A stretch of 64,000 nucleotides of DNA from Fonsecaea monophora (taxonomy: Eukaryota; Ascomycota; Eurotiomycetes; Chaetothyriales; Herpotrichiellaceae), in the NCBI RefSeq assembly GCF_001642475.1, contig NW_019173964.1, positions 124,001 to 188,000 on the forward strand, given 5' to 3'. The notes under the pieces were generated by a model. That model did not search any database, had not been told where the DNA came from, and saw only the letters and a list, made by a program, of their open reading frames with translations. The translations under genes were made by a program, and so were the position numbers. Positions within the stretch are counted from its first letter, which is position 1. Each line of letters begins with the position of its first letter. Positions 20,527 through 32,105 of the stretch are shown in pieces.

Positions 20527-23313
20527 TCAATACCTGACCCATCTTCGCCACAAGGGCATCTCTTTGACTTGCTCCTCGCTCCAAACCAGCTTGTTCTTCT
20601 CATCCAGCTCGGCTCGTTCGTCGGTGCTCTGAATTCCCGCTTCTCTGTTTTCGGCAACCATCAATCCACTGACGCCAGATCCGTCCCTAGCAAGCCAGAT
20701 GACAGGACTGGGGTCGGTGATCGCAGGGTTCAGGTACGCATGTTCGTATTCCTCCGATGTATATCCTGGGATCCATGATTCCGAATCCGCCGAGTCGGGA
20801 ATGATCTTCTTGTTGGCTTCGTAGAATTTGAGAGCCATCGGCTCAATGCGCCGACTCAAGAAATTGAACGGTGGCGATTTTGACTGAGCGTGAGTTCCAG
20901 GGGTATCACCAACACTTTCCTCTTTGGCGAATCCTGTCTCTGTTGGAACAGAGTCCGCACGGACCGACGACTCTGCTTCGATATCGCCATGGCTGAATTG
21001 TTTCTCATCGATCAGCTGCTCCATGATGGTCGTACTGTACTTGTTGCTGTTCAACAGCTCCAGCGGCATATGTTGTTCCATGGGAGCAATCGCGCGGTCG
21101 AACAAGACCTGGAAGATGATGACAACAACCAAGAACACCACCATAATAGCCAATGGCCCGGCGCTACTGGCGCTCTTACTGCAGCCAATAGCAAAAAGGC
21201 CAATGAGACAGATAGATGCGAGGTACACGCCGGTCATAAGTTGTTTCAACCCTCGAGAATAGGCCTCGCCCTTCATATCGACCTTGTTACCCAGGACGAA
21301 AAGCCAGTTGTATCTGAACATCAGATAGAGAAGACAGAATCCAATCGTGGCGAATCCCAAGATCAGCGGTGCAATGCACGCATATGTGATGGCAATGACG
21401 CCCAAGAGGACAAACTTGGGATATGTCGAGCCCCAACCTATTCCGGCAATGTTGGTGAATCGATTGTATCGCTTCCGCGGTGTCTTGTCCAACAACTTGC
21501 CCACCACAGAGTACATGAGCAGGGGCACAATGTTCAGCAGTTGCAGAGCGGCCTGTGATAGACCGGTGAGGATGAAGTAACTGATGTAGAAATTGGATGC
21601 TTTGGGTAGGTTTTTCGCGAGCAAAGTTGGCGCAGAGCCGGGATTCTGGATGATCTGTGTGGTCACGGCGCTGGCACCTAATTCCATGGTCAGCGGGGTT
21701 CTGATTCAATAATTTCAACTGGATGGAACGCACTGGACGTGAATGTGGTGATCAAAAAGACCTGTACCACCTGGAAGATGAAGTACCAAGACTGGACTTT
21801 GAGCTCAATCGCTGACAAGGTCGGCTCTCCAGCAAATTTTGCCAAAAGCCCACAGAATATGGGGACGAGAGCCATCAAAACTGCCAGAAGCACCACAGGC
21901 AGTAAACCCGTGACCACGCCCAAGATCACCTTGGGGATATCATTGATGAAGCTGAGGAAGTGCACCTTGTTCGTCAGATAATTGATGTTGGATAGGGCGC
22001 CCACAAAAGCCACGGGAATTGCCCAAAAGATGACCATGACCCAGATGACAATGGTTGCGATCAGCATCTTAGACTTTCTGGAGGTGTAGCTGACACCCAA
22101 GTTCTTCCAGACTACCTCGTTGGGCTGGACGCCGATGTACCGAGGGGAGAATTTGGTTCGGGATTCGCGTGCGACCGACTGGTAGGCGTTATGAGCAGCG
22201 GTCTGGTTGTCGAACTCGATGAATGCAGCAGGTACTTTAGTGTGTTTCAGGTCGAGGTGCTCAGTTTGCTGCTCTGGAACGTAACGATTGAGTTCCTCGA
22301 GTTTCCCACGCGACCAGTTGATAGTATCCACCTTCTTCCAGAGCTGGGGCTTGAGTCTGTGCGAAGGACGCTTCTTCTGGTTGATCCAGCGTTTGGGTTC
22401 CAAGCCGACCGTCTCAGGAGATTCTGGAGTCTTGTTCTTCTTTTCACTCTTGAGACGGTTGGCGTTGGCTTGCTTGATCAACTTCATCTCGGCACCCTCC
22501 AGTTTCAAAGCGGTCTTCTGCCGCTCTTTCACATCGTCTTCTAGCTTACTGCAGTCTGTCTGAAGCCAGATCTTGCGAACACGGGGGCCAAACATCTGAC
22601 GGAGAGCTTTCTCCTCCATGTAGTCGCTGGGGAGACCCATGAGCAGAATGGTCCTCGAGGAGAGGCGTTGGGCATGCGCAGCAGAGAGAAAGTACGCTCG
22701 TCGCAAACCGACAAAGTTGAGCCTCTCGCGCGCGATCAGCAGGGTAATGAAACCGAGATAGATCCAGGCAATGCCAGCGTGGGCGTAGTATCGGTTGGGA
22801 TTGGCCACGTTACTCATGCTCAGTATGTCCAGTTGCTCTTCGCCGCCATGTCCTGTCGCATTGACAGGAAACAGCACAGGCCAAGTAAGGCAGCATCCCA
22901 CAAAGCTCACCAAAATCAAGACCTTGAGTAGGCGCAGCCACAGATAGCCGTCAAGGGAGTTGTGGCCTAGAACGTAGGAATCGGGGAGAGACTTGTAATT
23001 GCGCAGGAGGCCAAAGAAGCCCGAGCCGGAACGAGGAGTGGTCCATCCCTTGTCCAAGATCCTGTCGTCGGTTCTAGGTCGGTAGACGCGGCTATAGCGA
23101 GTGCGAACGAAGAGAAAAGCGGTGAACGCAACGACCGCAATGACCAAGGTAGGAACGAGGGTGGAAATGATGCCCGACAGTGAGTTGGAGCCCTGATTTC
23201 GATTGGCCCCTTGGCTCTGTAGGTGCAACAGTCAGAAAAGCCATTGGAGTAGTGTTGGATAAAATACACACCTGTCGAGGATACAAGACGTGGGTGATTG
23301 TACTCCCGTCCAT
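20527..23313 (-). CDS. CSC1/OSCA/TMEM63-family ion channel (PHM7-like)
   Basis: Three exons, 23313-23272, 23216-21734 and 21677-20527, give 891 aa; the 55-nt and 56-nt introns have GTGTGT and GTGCGT donors. The family comprises hyperosmolality-gated, calcium-permeable mechanosensitive cation channels. Seen: an N-terminal lumenal tail, a first TM (LVPTLVIAVVAFTAFLFVRT), two further TMs, a cytosolic RNA-recognition-like domain (RTILLMGLPSDY, FIEFDNQTAAHNAYQ), the multi-TM DUF221 core with NYLTNKVHFLSFINDIPKV and NPGSAPTLLAKNLPKASNFY, and a C-terminal soluble extension with WIPGYTSEEYEHAYLNPAIT, as in fungal PHM7-type members. Plasma membrane or ER/vacuole location cannot be decided from sequence. 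Confidence 0.93.
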
Positions 23314-25000
23314 CGCAGCTCAGTATCTGGGGATTTCTGAAGCTGTTAGAGGAGGGGGAATGCCAGCCTTGCCAACCAGTACCAAGGCAAGGCTAAGAAT
23401 CGGTCTTTGTTTAAGCGAGAAGGATGAGATCTGGCTCGCTGACTAGACGGAGAGAAGCGAAAGAAGGGGTGGAGAATAAGCGAGAAGGAACAGAAACCAG
23501 AGGATCAAGGAATTTCGCTTGAGGAGGATGGGCGCGGCGGACTGGAGGATGGATATTTATTATGATGGACCATGGAGTGACGCGAGGAAGGACGGCAGGG
23601 TTACTTGTTATGTTGGTGTGGGTGGTGCGTTGTTGCCCGCAAGATGAGCTCACAGATGACGAATTGTGTCTTATTGGGCCTTGGAGAGGTACAGGGGGGA
23701 GGCAGATGGGCGCTCACCAGTCTCAAGATGGACACCAATAGCCCATGCATGGAACGTACTCGTACTCATTGAGGAGGGCTCTGACCAGGTGCAGATGCCC
23801 CATCTGCCCAGTTGCCCAGTTTGAGCCGCCCCAGCTGAACTCTGAACCGTCACAACAAGTAAACATCCGGACAAAGCAAGCTGAGGAAAGTATCGGACAC
23901 ATGATGTCAACCAGTTAGAGCCTCTCTTTTATACCAAATATGAACTAGCTCAAACCATTTGCGGCCACTAGTGACTCGCCAAGTCGACTCTAAAGCTAAT
24001 TGTCCTCAGATCGGATGATGTCACTCACTTCCCCCTGGTCGATTCACTTTTTCTTCCCGCGCCCAGGCTACATGTGATACCATCCATCACACCTCCACTA
24101 ACTCCAACAATACCAGTACAACCACCAAACATCTGGCTTGGGTGACATCCGTCCCGCCAACCAAACAATCCAACACCCACCTTTTTCTGCCACCACCAGC
24201 GCCCCTTTCCCTCATTTCTCCGTGTCCAAGCCTCGACCCTCTCCCGTGTCACCCTCATTCCTTGACAAGTAACCAACGAAAATAGTCCATGCGCAAGGAA
24301 CCACGTTACTCCAACCGAAGCAAGATCAAGAAATACCAACAGAAATACACTCGATTTGTCTAACGTTCATTCCAAAGCTTCTCTTTCTATGATACACAAA
24401 AATGTTGGTCCGGGTTGCCACAGGTGCTTTTCAGCCAAAGCAGGAAGATCCCATGGTCAGCTCGGTTCATCAACACAGCCTCGTCCCGCACATGTTTCCT
24501 ACGCTGCCTTTGTCAACTTGATCCTCCTCGCCCAGCTCACTCTCCCTCTTTCCTGCCCAACTAGTCGAGCATTACAAAATAAAGAGTCTTGCTTTTTGGT
24601 CCCTTTCCAGACGCAGTAGTTTCCAGTCGTCAGAACTCCGGTCATCCCTTCATGCTTTGATTAAGCCCCCCCCCCGTTTCGCCCGGTCGGCCCCTTTCCT
24701 TCCATTACCTATAGCGGCGAGGAGCCACCCATTGTACTCACAGCCCGTACCATGCCCCTTCCTCGCTCCCTCATATGCATGATGTAGCAGAGGCGACAAC
24801 TCGCCACGCCCGATTGGGCATCACTCCAACAAAATCGAGAGGTCAAGTGTACAAAGAATAGGAATTGTTCAAAATCAAGGTCAAGTTTCCACCACTCGAC
24901 CATCACCGTCATCATCTGTACCTTCTTCCCACCCTTCCGCAGAATATGCACAATCCGAATCAATGTACCCCCACAGAGAAATTACCCCTTACTTTTGGGG
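23314..25000. other. Long intergenic region between CSC1-like and NOT1 genes
   Basis: About 1.7 kb with no supported gene. The left part should be the CSC1-like promoter; the right part is the NOT1 3' region. Pyrimidine-rich stretches are common (24030-24260), and ten consecutive C lie at 24666-24675. Small minus-strand frames near 24025-24339 are compositionally biased and rejected. Confidence 0.4.
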
Positions 25001-28000
25001 TCAGTGGGCCGTCCGCATGGCTTGTTGCAGACGTTGTTGCACCACCGCGTCTGGCGCCAGATGCTCCCAGAAGCCGTAGCTGGTGTTTTGCTGCAATTCG
25101 AGGAACAGAATGGTCATTCCCCAAACGTGGGGCCGTGCGACCGTGAGCCGCTCGTATACCACCCGCGATATTTGTTCCCGGAGTTCGCGCTGTTGCTCGT
25201 CTCCACTCCCTGTCCCCCAAAGGTTGAGCATCACCTTGCAGAAAAAGTCCGTGTGTGTGTTGGGATAGCGGATCTGGTCGGCAATGGCATTGAGGAGTTG
25301 GTAGCGCGTCTCATGGCTGACACTGCTAGCAAGCTTGCTGAAAAACGTGACCGGCGCCGTGCCAGAATCGAACCTTCCTGGAGAAGTGCTGAGCGCGTCG
25401 TGGCCGACAAATGGCACTAGAGCGTTCATGATTTCCACGCTCTTCGCAGGAGCCATGGCAGAGGACTCTTTTTGTCCCTCATGAAGAGCCTGCTTGATCT
25501 GCTTGAACGTGCTGTCCAGGTCACCTGATTTTCTGATCGCATTCAGGACAACGTCTTTGAGATCTGCTTGTTGAAGGGGTAGGTCATAGTCCCGCGCCAG
25601 AGTCGGATTTTTCTTCATCTCTTCGAGTCGTTCAATCTTCAGCCCTGGCGTCATGGGATCCGGGAGATCGTGGTATGCCGAAGGCTTGGCTGTGAGGATC
25701 AAGTTCCTGAGCTGTGGGATCCCATATGCTATTCGCGAGCAAAAGTAGGTGTGGTTTTCACACAGAAATTCAGGGTAGTCATGGAGCAGGATGAGTATGT
25801 TCCTCAGTGTTCCCTTGTACAGGTCAAGATTCAGAAGGTCGAAACCAGGCGTCTGTGACAGCTCCGAGATGTAAAGAAGCAACAATCCAATGAGCTCACG
25901 GTAGGTATCCCATCCGACGTGATTGTTCGGCTTCAGCATGCCAGCGACGAAGACGCGGTGCACAATGAGACTGTACCATCCGTATGTGAACCCCGGGAAC
26001 CACGTTGGCTGCAGAGACTTGAAGCACTTGGCAAAGGCAAACATCAAGTCGTTGTGGTCGGTAGTGGTGTCCAATCGAGCTGCTGAATACTCATAGAGCA
26101 TGTTGGCAAACAGTCTGGTGAAAAGTCTCTGATGGAAGGTCACTCCGCGCATGATCTGGTGGTGGTTCAAAATCAACACAAGCATCGTCAAGATCGTCTC
26201 AAGGTAGGGTGCCTTGCTGAGCCGGACTGCGCCGTTGGTATCCCCTTGAAACTTGACCAGCATAATAACTAGGCGACCAAGGGCATCCGCGTGCGAGAAA
26301 GCGACGTCCACACTGCCTCTGGGACTCTGAGCTTCTCGGTCGTAACATTCGATGCACGAGTCGATGCACAATCGCAAAAACTCTGCCAGATCCTCCGTGC
26401 TGTTAATCGTCTGCTCCTTATGGAGCTCTTTTAGGAATGCTGCGCAGGTGCTTTCATCGGGCCCAATGCTTTCAAAGATGCCTACCCATTCGTCAAACAC
26501 GTAGCGCATTTGGTCTTGCTTAGCTTTGGCTTTGTCCGTAATCTCGACACTGACGAATTCGGGCATGCCGTGAGCCTTTAGCTTCGCGTTGATTTCTGGG
26601 GCAACAGGAAGGTCTGGTGTCTCCTTGACCCAAGCTGCCATTGCAACGAGACTATGGGCAAAATCCGCCCGGAGGGCTGTGGGCTCATCAGTAAAGAGAG
26701 TCTGATCCATGATCTCAGCGAGGACATGAAGTCCGTGTACATTTCGGCTCATGATGACTGAAGCAATTGCGACGTCGACCCGAGCAAACTCCATCAAGCC
26801 GGCCGTTATTAGTGCCACAACCACGTTGGAGCTAGCCAGTAGCAAGTCTTCATTAGCTGTCATCCATCTGAGGACATCCCGCACAATAAGGTCCGAGAGC
26901 TGGCATAGTTTCGAAAGCAAGAAAGCTAAGACCTCAGCCTCGAGAGGCCCTTCTGGCGGCTTGGTGACAAAAATGTGGCAGATCTTCTCTGCAATCTGGC
27001 GAGCTAGGAGATCAGCTGCTGGGCGGGTAGAAGAAGTGAGCACGATCAGGATTTGGCGGAAATCTTGGAAGATGGAGCTGTTCTTCTCGAGATCTTTCAG
27101 CCGTGTCGCATCGGATGCCCTAGCTGCTTTTTGGATATCTTCGATGAGAATGGTGATCCTATCATGAGGTGGCAATGTCTCCGGGAAACCATTGACCCTC
27201 GGCTGCGGCATTGCAGATAGCATTCGGCTTTCTTGCTGGACCAGCGGACTTTGGTGCGGGATCGCAGGCTGATCAGCAGGCGTGGACAGGTTTGGCATCG
27301 TGAGAGGGTCCTGCAGGACGTCGGGAATCTGACGTCCAGGGGTGTCAGCGGTGGCATTAGGAATATGGCTGGTGTTCATTCCATGAACCCTACGGTCGAA
27401 CTCTTCGTAGACAGCCCGTTGTGCCTCGTTGAGACCGCCAACTGTTTGTTTGTAGGGCTCGGGAATCCATGCTGACCACCGATTGATTCCTTGCGGAATG
27501 AAATCCCGGGTCCCTCCTTCGGCGAGGAACCGACGTCGTTCTTCAAGATCAGCTTCAATAACCTGGTCAATTTCTGTAACAGCGCGCTGCTCAGCAGCTT
27601 GCTCAACAAACGAACATGCAGTGTCCAGATTGTCATTGACGCACATAAGGATGGCTCCCTCAGGCAAAAGGTGCTCCGGCAAGTCATCCTGGAGAGGACG
27701 GCGAATGTAGTTGGAGATACTCATACGCAGTGGCTCCTTGCACGTAACAAGAGCCAGACTACCCGCCAGGGACTTGACCATCTGTCTGGCGGCTGTCCGG
27801 TACTTTTCTGGATCCGGCTCAAGCGCATAGTCCTTTGAGACAAGCTGAGCCGTTGAGATTGATGCAATTGTGATTGACCGTTCGACAACAGGGGCGATGA
27901 TTTCCTGGATGGCTTGGTCAAAAGCGCGGTAGATAATGCTCTTTATCAGTGCTTGATCTGCAGGCGAGCCCGACGTTGGAGGATATTTGAGCACGTCCTC

Positions 28001-31000
28001 CAAACTTGGAAGTGTTGCCATGATCTCAGGGGCGGAAAGCCGTTCACGGACGGCCCTGCTTATGGCGCCATTCAAAGACACGTCGTCAAAGGTCTCTAGG
28101 CCGTCTGGCAATGCGGGAATGTTCGCCATGTCGTCTTCTGTCTGCGGTCGGTCTCGAATGACCGTAGCAGGCTCCAGCTTCTTGAAGTCGAGCTCGAGGT
28201 CTTTGCAAAGCACCTCAATCTCGAATTTTAGATTCAGTTTGAGCTCTGCGAAATGGTAAAGCTCCAAGAGGACTCCCACTATTTCCATCAACCAAGGATT
28301 CGGTGGCACAAAGACCATGGAGTTGGCGCCTTGGGCCAGGACTTTGCACGTAAATGGTATGACCAGAATCAGTCTCTGAGTCTCATACCCTTCCACCAGG
28401 AGGTCGACGAAATAGATGTTTCGGTGCTTAATCGGTTTATCTTGTGCGAGAGTGAGAGATCCAAGCCAACCTCCAAGATTCTTGAGGTGGCTCCTTTCCG
28501 TCGCAGAATTGATTGTCGATTCGGCGCTCATGATCTTGACAATACTGACGTAGGTCTCGCGAATCACCTCCGACATGAGCAAATTGTCATCGATCATGCT
28601 GATAAACTGGAAGTACATTTCCTGGTTGTTTGGCTCTAACCTGGCACGCTGTTCAACAAGGTATGAAGCGAACCACTGATAGTGCTCAGGAGTGAACGAC
28701 TCTTTCAGATCGACCAATTTGCTAGCCATGTTGTCTTTGGAGAGGTTGTTAATGACAAACAGGATTTTCTCTTGGATTTTTTGATCCGGGTCTCGAAAAT
28801 GGGCGGAAGCTGGAGGAGGGTCCGCACGCAAGGCTCGAAACCCACGGCCTGCGTCTAGCACAACGAGATCATCTCCATTCGTCGTGTGAGCACCTGAGAC
28901 GCCATTCGCACCAAGCCCATTTCCAGCAGCTTGCTGTGCACGGAGCCCTTCTTCAGCGCGTTGCAAGATTTCTGGATGCTGAAGAGAAGGCTCCTGCAGA
29001 AGTAGACTGCAAAGTCCAGGCCATTCGGAGAGTTGATCGCTGATCTGGAGTAGTGCTTCGATGCCAAAACGGTGCATGAGGCTGTCGGGTTCGTGATCGC
29101 GAACAGCCCGAAGTATCAGAGCGAGGCCAAAGTCTCGCGGGATTGAAGGGAGCAGTTTGTACTTGATAATACTCCCAAACAGGAGGGCTGTTTTCTCGAG
29201 TGCATCTTCCGGATACTCATTGTAGCAAACATACTCATCGAACAATCCATGGACGATGCAGCAGAAGAGATCCTGCTGATCTGGGTCTCGAGAAGTCTTA
29301 TATCTCCGCATTTCGTTCACCATATCACGGATCGACAGCTCTGATCGATACATTCGACCGAACAATTCCGACATTTGCTTATCAATGACCTCGGAAAGTT
29401 TGTTGCCCTTCTCTTCACTGCTTTTCTCCAAAATATCATCGAATCCGGCCCCGTAGTTCATCAACCGCGGATACGTCTGCAAGCACGTAGTCTGTGCCGC
29501 CTCAACCAACTCGCGATTGTCCAAGTGGTCTTCGAGTTTCTCCAGGAGCGTATGTACGCTTCGCAGCGTGAGCGGAATAGACTGCGGCGTGGTTTCGCCA
29601 CGTTGGACGCGAAATTCGTCGTCTGCCTTAATCCGTAGGTATTTGCAAAGAATCATGCCCAGATTTGTCTGCCCATCAGCTGCTTCAGACAGATACCTAT
29701 CCAGATCGAATCCTGGGTCGATCTTGTTCCGCATGCAGGCTATGTCGAGAGCCAGGGGGTTTGACCAATGTTTGAGAAATTCCTCGGTCCACCCGAATTC
29801 TTGAGCGCGTTCGTATATCACTTCTGTTTGTCGTGGATCGAGCGAAAAAACGATATGACAAAGCTCGAACAGGTATTGAGGATACTGAGACGCGAGCGTT
29901 TCAAGAACAGGACGATAGTCTGGGCGTTGCTTTTCGAGGAACAAGCTGAAGCACTCAGCAATGAACTTTTCCTGGTCTGGCACCCATGACTTTGCATTGG
30001 TCCTCGCTAGAAACAGGAGGAAGATGGCTGGGTGATTGTGGTATACGTCCTGCAGTATGTCGATTCGGTCTTCTCCATCTGCCCCTGTACCGGGTCCCAG
30101 AACGACTTCGAAAATAGCCTGACAAGCATCGGCAGATACATATGGACCATCGAGCTCCGGGGTGATCAATCGCGTCATTTCGGGAGAGAAGTTGCTCAGG
30201 TCTTCTGCGGGTAAAGTCTCGCGAAGTCGGGGTATTGTAGTTGGCTGAGTTTCCGAGGATGAAGAGGCGAGAAATCCGCCAAGGAAGGAAATCTGCGTGT
30301 CTGGGTTCGCCCATCTGCCTCCCCAGAGTTTCTGGAGATCAAATTGCGGGTTATCCTGTGCCACATGCAGCAGAGATCTGTATAACCTTGGGAAATCGTT
30401 CCTCCGCATACGGAGACCCGGGATATCGAATCCTTGAATGACCAGGTTCCAGTCCAGCTGTTTTGCCCGGAGAGCCTCTACCAAATTTGAAATATCATAC
30501 TGTTGATTGATGGTGAAGACGAGGAATAGTAGAGCATTGGCTACTTCTGCCTCTGTGACACTCGTTGTGGGTAATGAAGCTAGAAAATCCTGTGCGGCTT
30601 GTTCTGAGGCGACCGCCTTAGGTCCGTGCCGTTGTAGACCGCGAGCGATATCTCGAGCTTCGGCTGAGAGGCGTAGCAGCTGGTAGGCACCAAAGAATTG
30701 TTCTGGTTTAGAACCAGTGTATCGACTGATGACTGCACGCCATAGATCGTCTTTCTGCTGTTGCGTAGTCGTCGCAGCAGCCAGGGCAAAGTATTCGATT
30801 ACAGAGCAGATGTTCTCGACCGCGAATGTTTGTGTATTCTCACCGCGCCTCTCCGACAGGGAACGCAGAGAGCTCTGAGCGAACTCGGCGAGAAAACTTT
30901 CTGCTTTTGTTCTCAGGTCGACGCGGGTGCACTTCGTGAAGGCAACGGCCAGAATGACTTGAGGAAGGGTATCGGCGAAGAAATGTTGGATAAAGGTCAC

Positions 31001-31369
31001 AAGGTCAAAGTCGCGGAACGAGTCTTCCTTGGAGGTATCAATGGCCTCGGCAATCTTTGATGGCTGTTCTGGGTCCGAGGCGACCTTTTCCAACTCTTCA
31101 CGCAGTAGCTTATAGCTTCCCTGATCGAAGTCTTTCGCACCTTGGAAAATGGCGGCAGTATTCAGGGTGATGGTTCGCCTGAAGAATTGGGCAAAGACCT
31201 CCATGCCGTTAGAATCGAGCAGTCGCTGTATCTTCTCCCGCTTGGAGTCCCACTTTGCCTTTCCCTCTCTTTCACTGATGGTATCAAGCAGCAGGAGAAT
31301 CTGAGTCGCGGATATCTTTGAAAGCGAGGAGGGGCCGGACGCGGCAGGACTGAGGATCATGGGAAGCAT
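25001..31369 (-). CDS. NOT1: CCR4-NOT complex scaffold subunit NOT1
   Basis: An uninterrupted 2,122-aa frame. NOT1 is the scaffold of the CCR4-NOT deadenylase complex, which shortens mRNA poly(A) tails and regulates transcription. Seen: the N-terminal helical region (SLSKISATQILLLLDTIS, NGMEVFAQFFRR), a MIF4G-type central part, the DUF3819/CAF40-binding segment (ATPFT-type region near CKDLELDFKKLEP), and a strongly conserved C-terminal Not1 superfamily domain with WFPGFTYGWYSLIVHRVFV, LLHDYPEFLCENHTYFCSRI and LRNLILTAKPS. A TGA codon sits immediately upstream in frame, so translation starts at 31369 unless a short upstream exon splices to the CTCAG at the beginning of the frame; many fungal NOT1 proteins have a longer disordered N-terminus. 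It is the longest gene in the window. Confidence 0.95.
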   Translation of the reverse strand: MLPMILSPAASGPSSLSKISATQILLLLDTISEREGKAKWDSKREKIQRLLDSNGMEVFAQFFRRTITLNTAAIFQGAKDFDQGSYKLLREELEKVASDPEQPSKIAEAIDTSKEDSFRDFDLVTFIQHFFADTLPQVILAVAFTKCTRVDLRTKAESFLAEFAQSSLRSLSERRGENTQTFAVENICSVIEYFALAAATTTQQQKDDLWRAVISRYTGSKPEQFFGAYQLLRLSAEARDIARGLQRHGPKAVASEQAAQDFLASLPTTSVTEAEVANALLFLVFTINQQYDISNLVEALRAKQLDWNLVIQGFDIPGLRMRRNDFPRLYRSLLHVAQDNPQFDLQKLWGGRWANPDTQISFLGGFLASSSSETQPTTIPRLRETLPAEDLSNFSPEMTRLITPELDGPYVSADACQAIFEVVLGPGTGADGEDRIDILQDVYHNHPAIFLLFLARTNAKSWVPDQEKFIAECFSLFLEKQRPDYRPVLETLASQYPQYLFELCHIVFSLDPRQTEVIYERAQEFGWTEEFLKHWSNPLALDIACMRNKIDPGFDLDRYLSEAADGQTNLGMILCKYLRIKADDEFRVQRGETTPQSIPLTLRSVHTLLEKLEDHLDNRELVEAAQTTCLQTYPRLMNYGAGFDDILEKSSEEKGNKLSEVIDKQMSELFGRMYRSELSIRDMVNEMRRYKTSRDPDQQDLFCCIVHGLFDEYVCYNEYPEDALEKTALLFGSIIKYKLLPSIPRDFGLALILRAVRDHEPDSLMHRFGIEALLQISDQLSEWPGLCSLLLQEPSLQHPEILQRAEEGLRAQQAAGNGLGANGVSGAHTTNGDDLVVLDAGRGFRALRADPPPASAHFRDPDQKIQEKILFVINNLSKDNMASKLVDLKESFTPEHYQWFASYLVEQRARLEPNNQEMYFQFISMIDDNLLMSEVIRETYVSIVKIMSAESTINSATERSHLKNLGGWLGSLTLAQDKPIKHRNIYFVDLLVEGYETQRLILVIPFTCKVLAQGANSMVFVPPNPWLMEIVGVLLELYHFAELKLNLKFEIEVLCKDLELDFKKLEPATVIRDRPQTEDDMANIPALPDGLETFDDVSLNGAISRAVRERLSAPEIMATLPSLEDVLKYPPTSGSPADQALIKSIIYRAFDQAIQEIIAPVVERSITIASISTAQLVSKDYALEPDPEKYRTAARQMVKSLAGSLALVTCKEPLRMSISNYIRRPLQDDLPEHLLPEGAILMCVNDNLDTACSFVEQAAEQRAVTEIDQVIEADLEERRRFLAEGGTRDFIPQGINRWSAWIPEPYKQTVGGLNEAQRAVYEEFDRRVHGMNTSHIPNATADTPGRQIPDVLQDPLTMPNLSTPADQPAIPHQSPLVQQESRMLSAMPQPRVNGFPETLPPHDRITILIEDIQKAARASDATRLKDLEKNSSIFQDFRQILIVLTSSTRPAADLLARQIAEKICHIFVTKPPEGPLEAEVLAFLLSKLCQLSDLIVRDVLRWMTANEDLLLASSNVVVALITAGLMEFARVDVAIASVIMSRNVHGLHVLAEIMDQTLFTDEPTALRADFAHSLVAMAAWVKETPDLPVAPEINAKLKAHGMPEFVSVEITDKAKAKQDQMRYVFDEWVGIFESIGPDESTCAAFLKELHKEQTINSTEDLAEFLRLCIDSCIECYDREAQSPRGSVDVAFSHADALGRLVIMLVKFQGDTNGAVRLSKAPYLETILTMLVLILNHHQIMRGVTFHQRLFTRLFANMLYEYSAARLDTTTDHNDLMFAFAKCFKSLQPTWFPGFTYGWYSLIVHRVFVAGMLKPNNHVGWDTYRELIGLLLLYISELSQTPGFDLLNLDLYKGTLRNILILLHDYPEFLCENHTYFCSRIAYGIPQLRNLILTAKPSAYHDLPDPMTPGLKIERLEEMKKNPTLARDYDLPLQQADLKDVVLNAIRKSGDLDSTFKQIKQALHEGQKESSAMAPAKSVEIMNALVPFVGHDALSTSPGRFDSGTAPVTFFSKLASSVSHETRYQLLNAIADQIRYPNTHTDFFCKVMLNLWGTGSGDEQQRELREQISRVVYERLTVARPHVWGMTILFLELQQNTSYGFWEHLAPDAVVQQRLQQAMRTAH

Positions 31370-32105
31370 TCATGACCTTGGAAAAGGGCGGTGCTAGTGA
31401 GAAGGGTTTGCGGGGAGGTCAGCCACGTTGTACAATAGGTTTAGGTAGCTTGTAAGAGAGAGGTAAGAGGTCAATCTAAAAGTAGCAAGAAGTGTCGGGT
31501 ACAACGGGTGACTGAGAGAAGGAATAAGTTGATGGAAAAGTGAAGACGCAGGAACAATCGGGGGGGAAGAGAGGAGTGAGTTTGGTGTTGGTGTTGGCCT
31601 CTTTGCATGGAACATGGAGTTGGAGTCCAGCGGCCAGTCATTGGCAGGCGACCACTCTGTTTGGGCATGAAGCCTTGGCATGCTTCATCACGTGCGCAAA
31701 CTCGAGAATAAGGACACGTGCATCCTTCCAGATACTTTGACGTGTCTGGATTTGAGCATCGACGATGCATCTGTATGTTAACCAAGCAGTTTTATTCCAA
31801 AAGTTAACTAGAGACAGCCTCTGAGACACATCTCTTGAGCATATAGGTGCGAACTTGAAGAAAAGATATTTCATTCAGGAATACCACCACATGCACGTCA
31901 TGAGGAAAAGCCCCCGAGAATAGCAAAAGCCTTGCACGCAAAATAATGCTGGTAGAAGCAACACCACCTTGCTTGAATCCACGTCTGAAAAGCAGCCACT
32001 ATTGTGTCCAAGACCACATCTTATACAATCCTAGTAATCCACAGTCAAGAAGAGTTTGCTGTACGCAACAAAAAGCAACACCATTCCATGCTGACATGCA
32101 CCGTC
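31370..32105. other. NOT1 upstream region
   Basis: It should contain the NOT1 promoter and 5' leader and the 3' flank of the next gene. Pyrimidine-rich leader-like sequence (on the minus strand) is seen at about 31450-31600. No gene is supported, though a small upstream NOT1 exon cannot be excluded. Confidence 0.4.

Noticed and set aside
24025..24339. 104-aa minus-strand frame between CSC1-like and NOT1 genes
   Set aside because: Biased Gly/Arg/Trp composition from a pyrimidine-rich plus strand, with no family motif.
25361..25385. tRNA-like B box (GGTTCGATTC on the minus strand)
   Set aside because: It lies inside the conserved C-terminal part of NOT1, and no A box or cloverleaf can be drawn.
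31394..31785. Small minus-strand ORFs upstream of NOT1 as a separate gene
   Set aside because: Hydrophobic and low-complexity; they look like pyrimidine-rich promoter/leader sequence.
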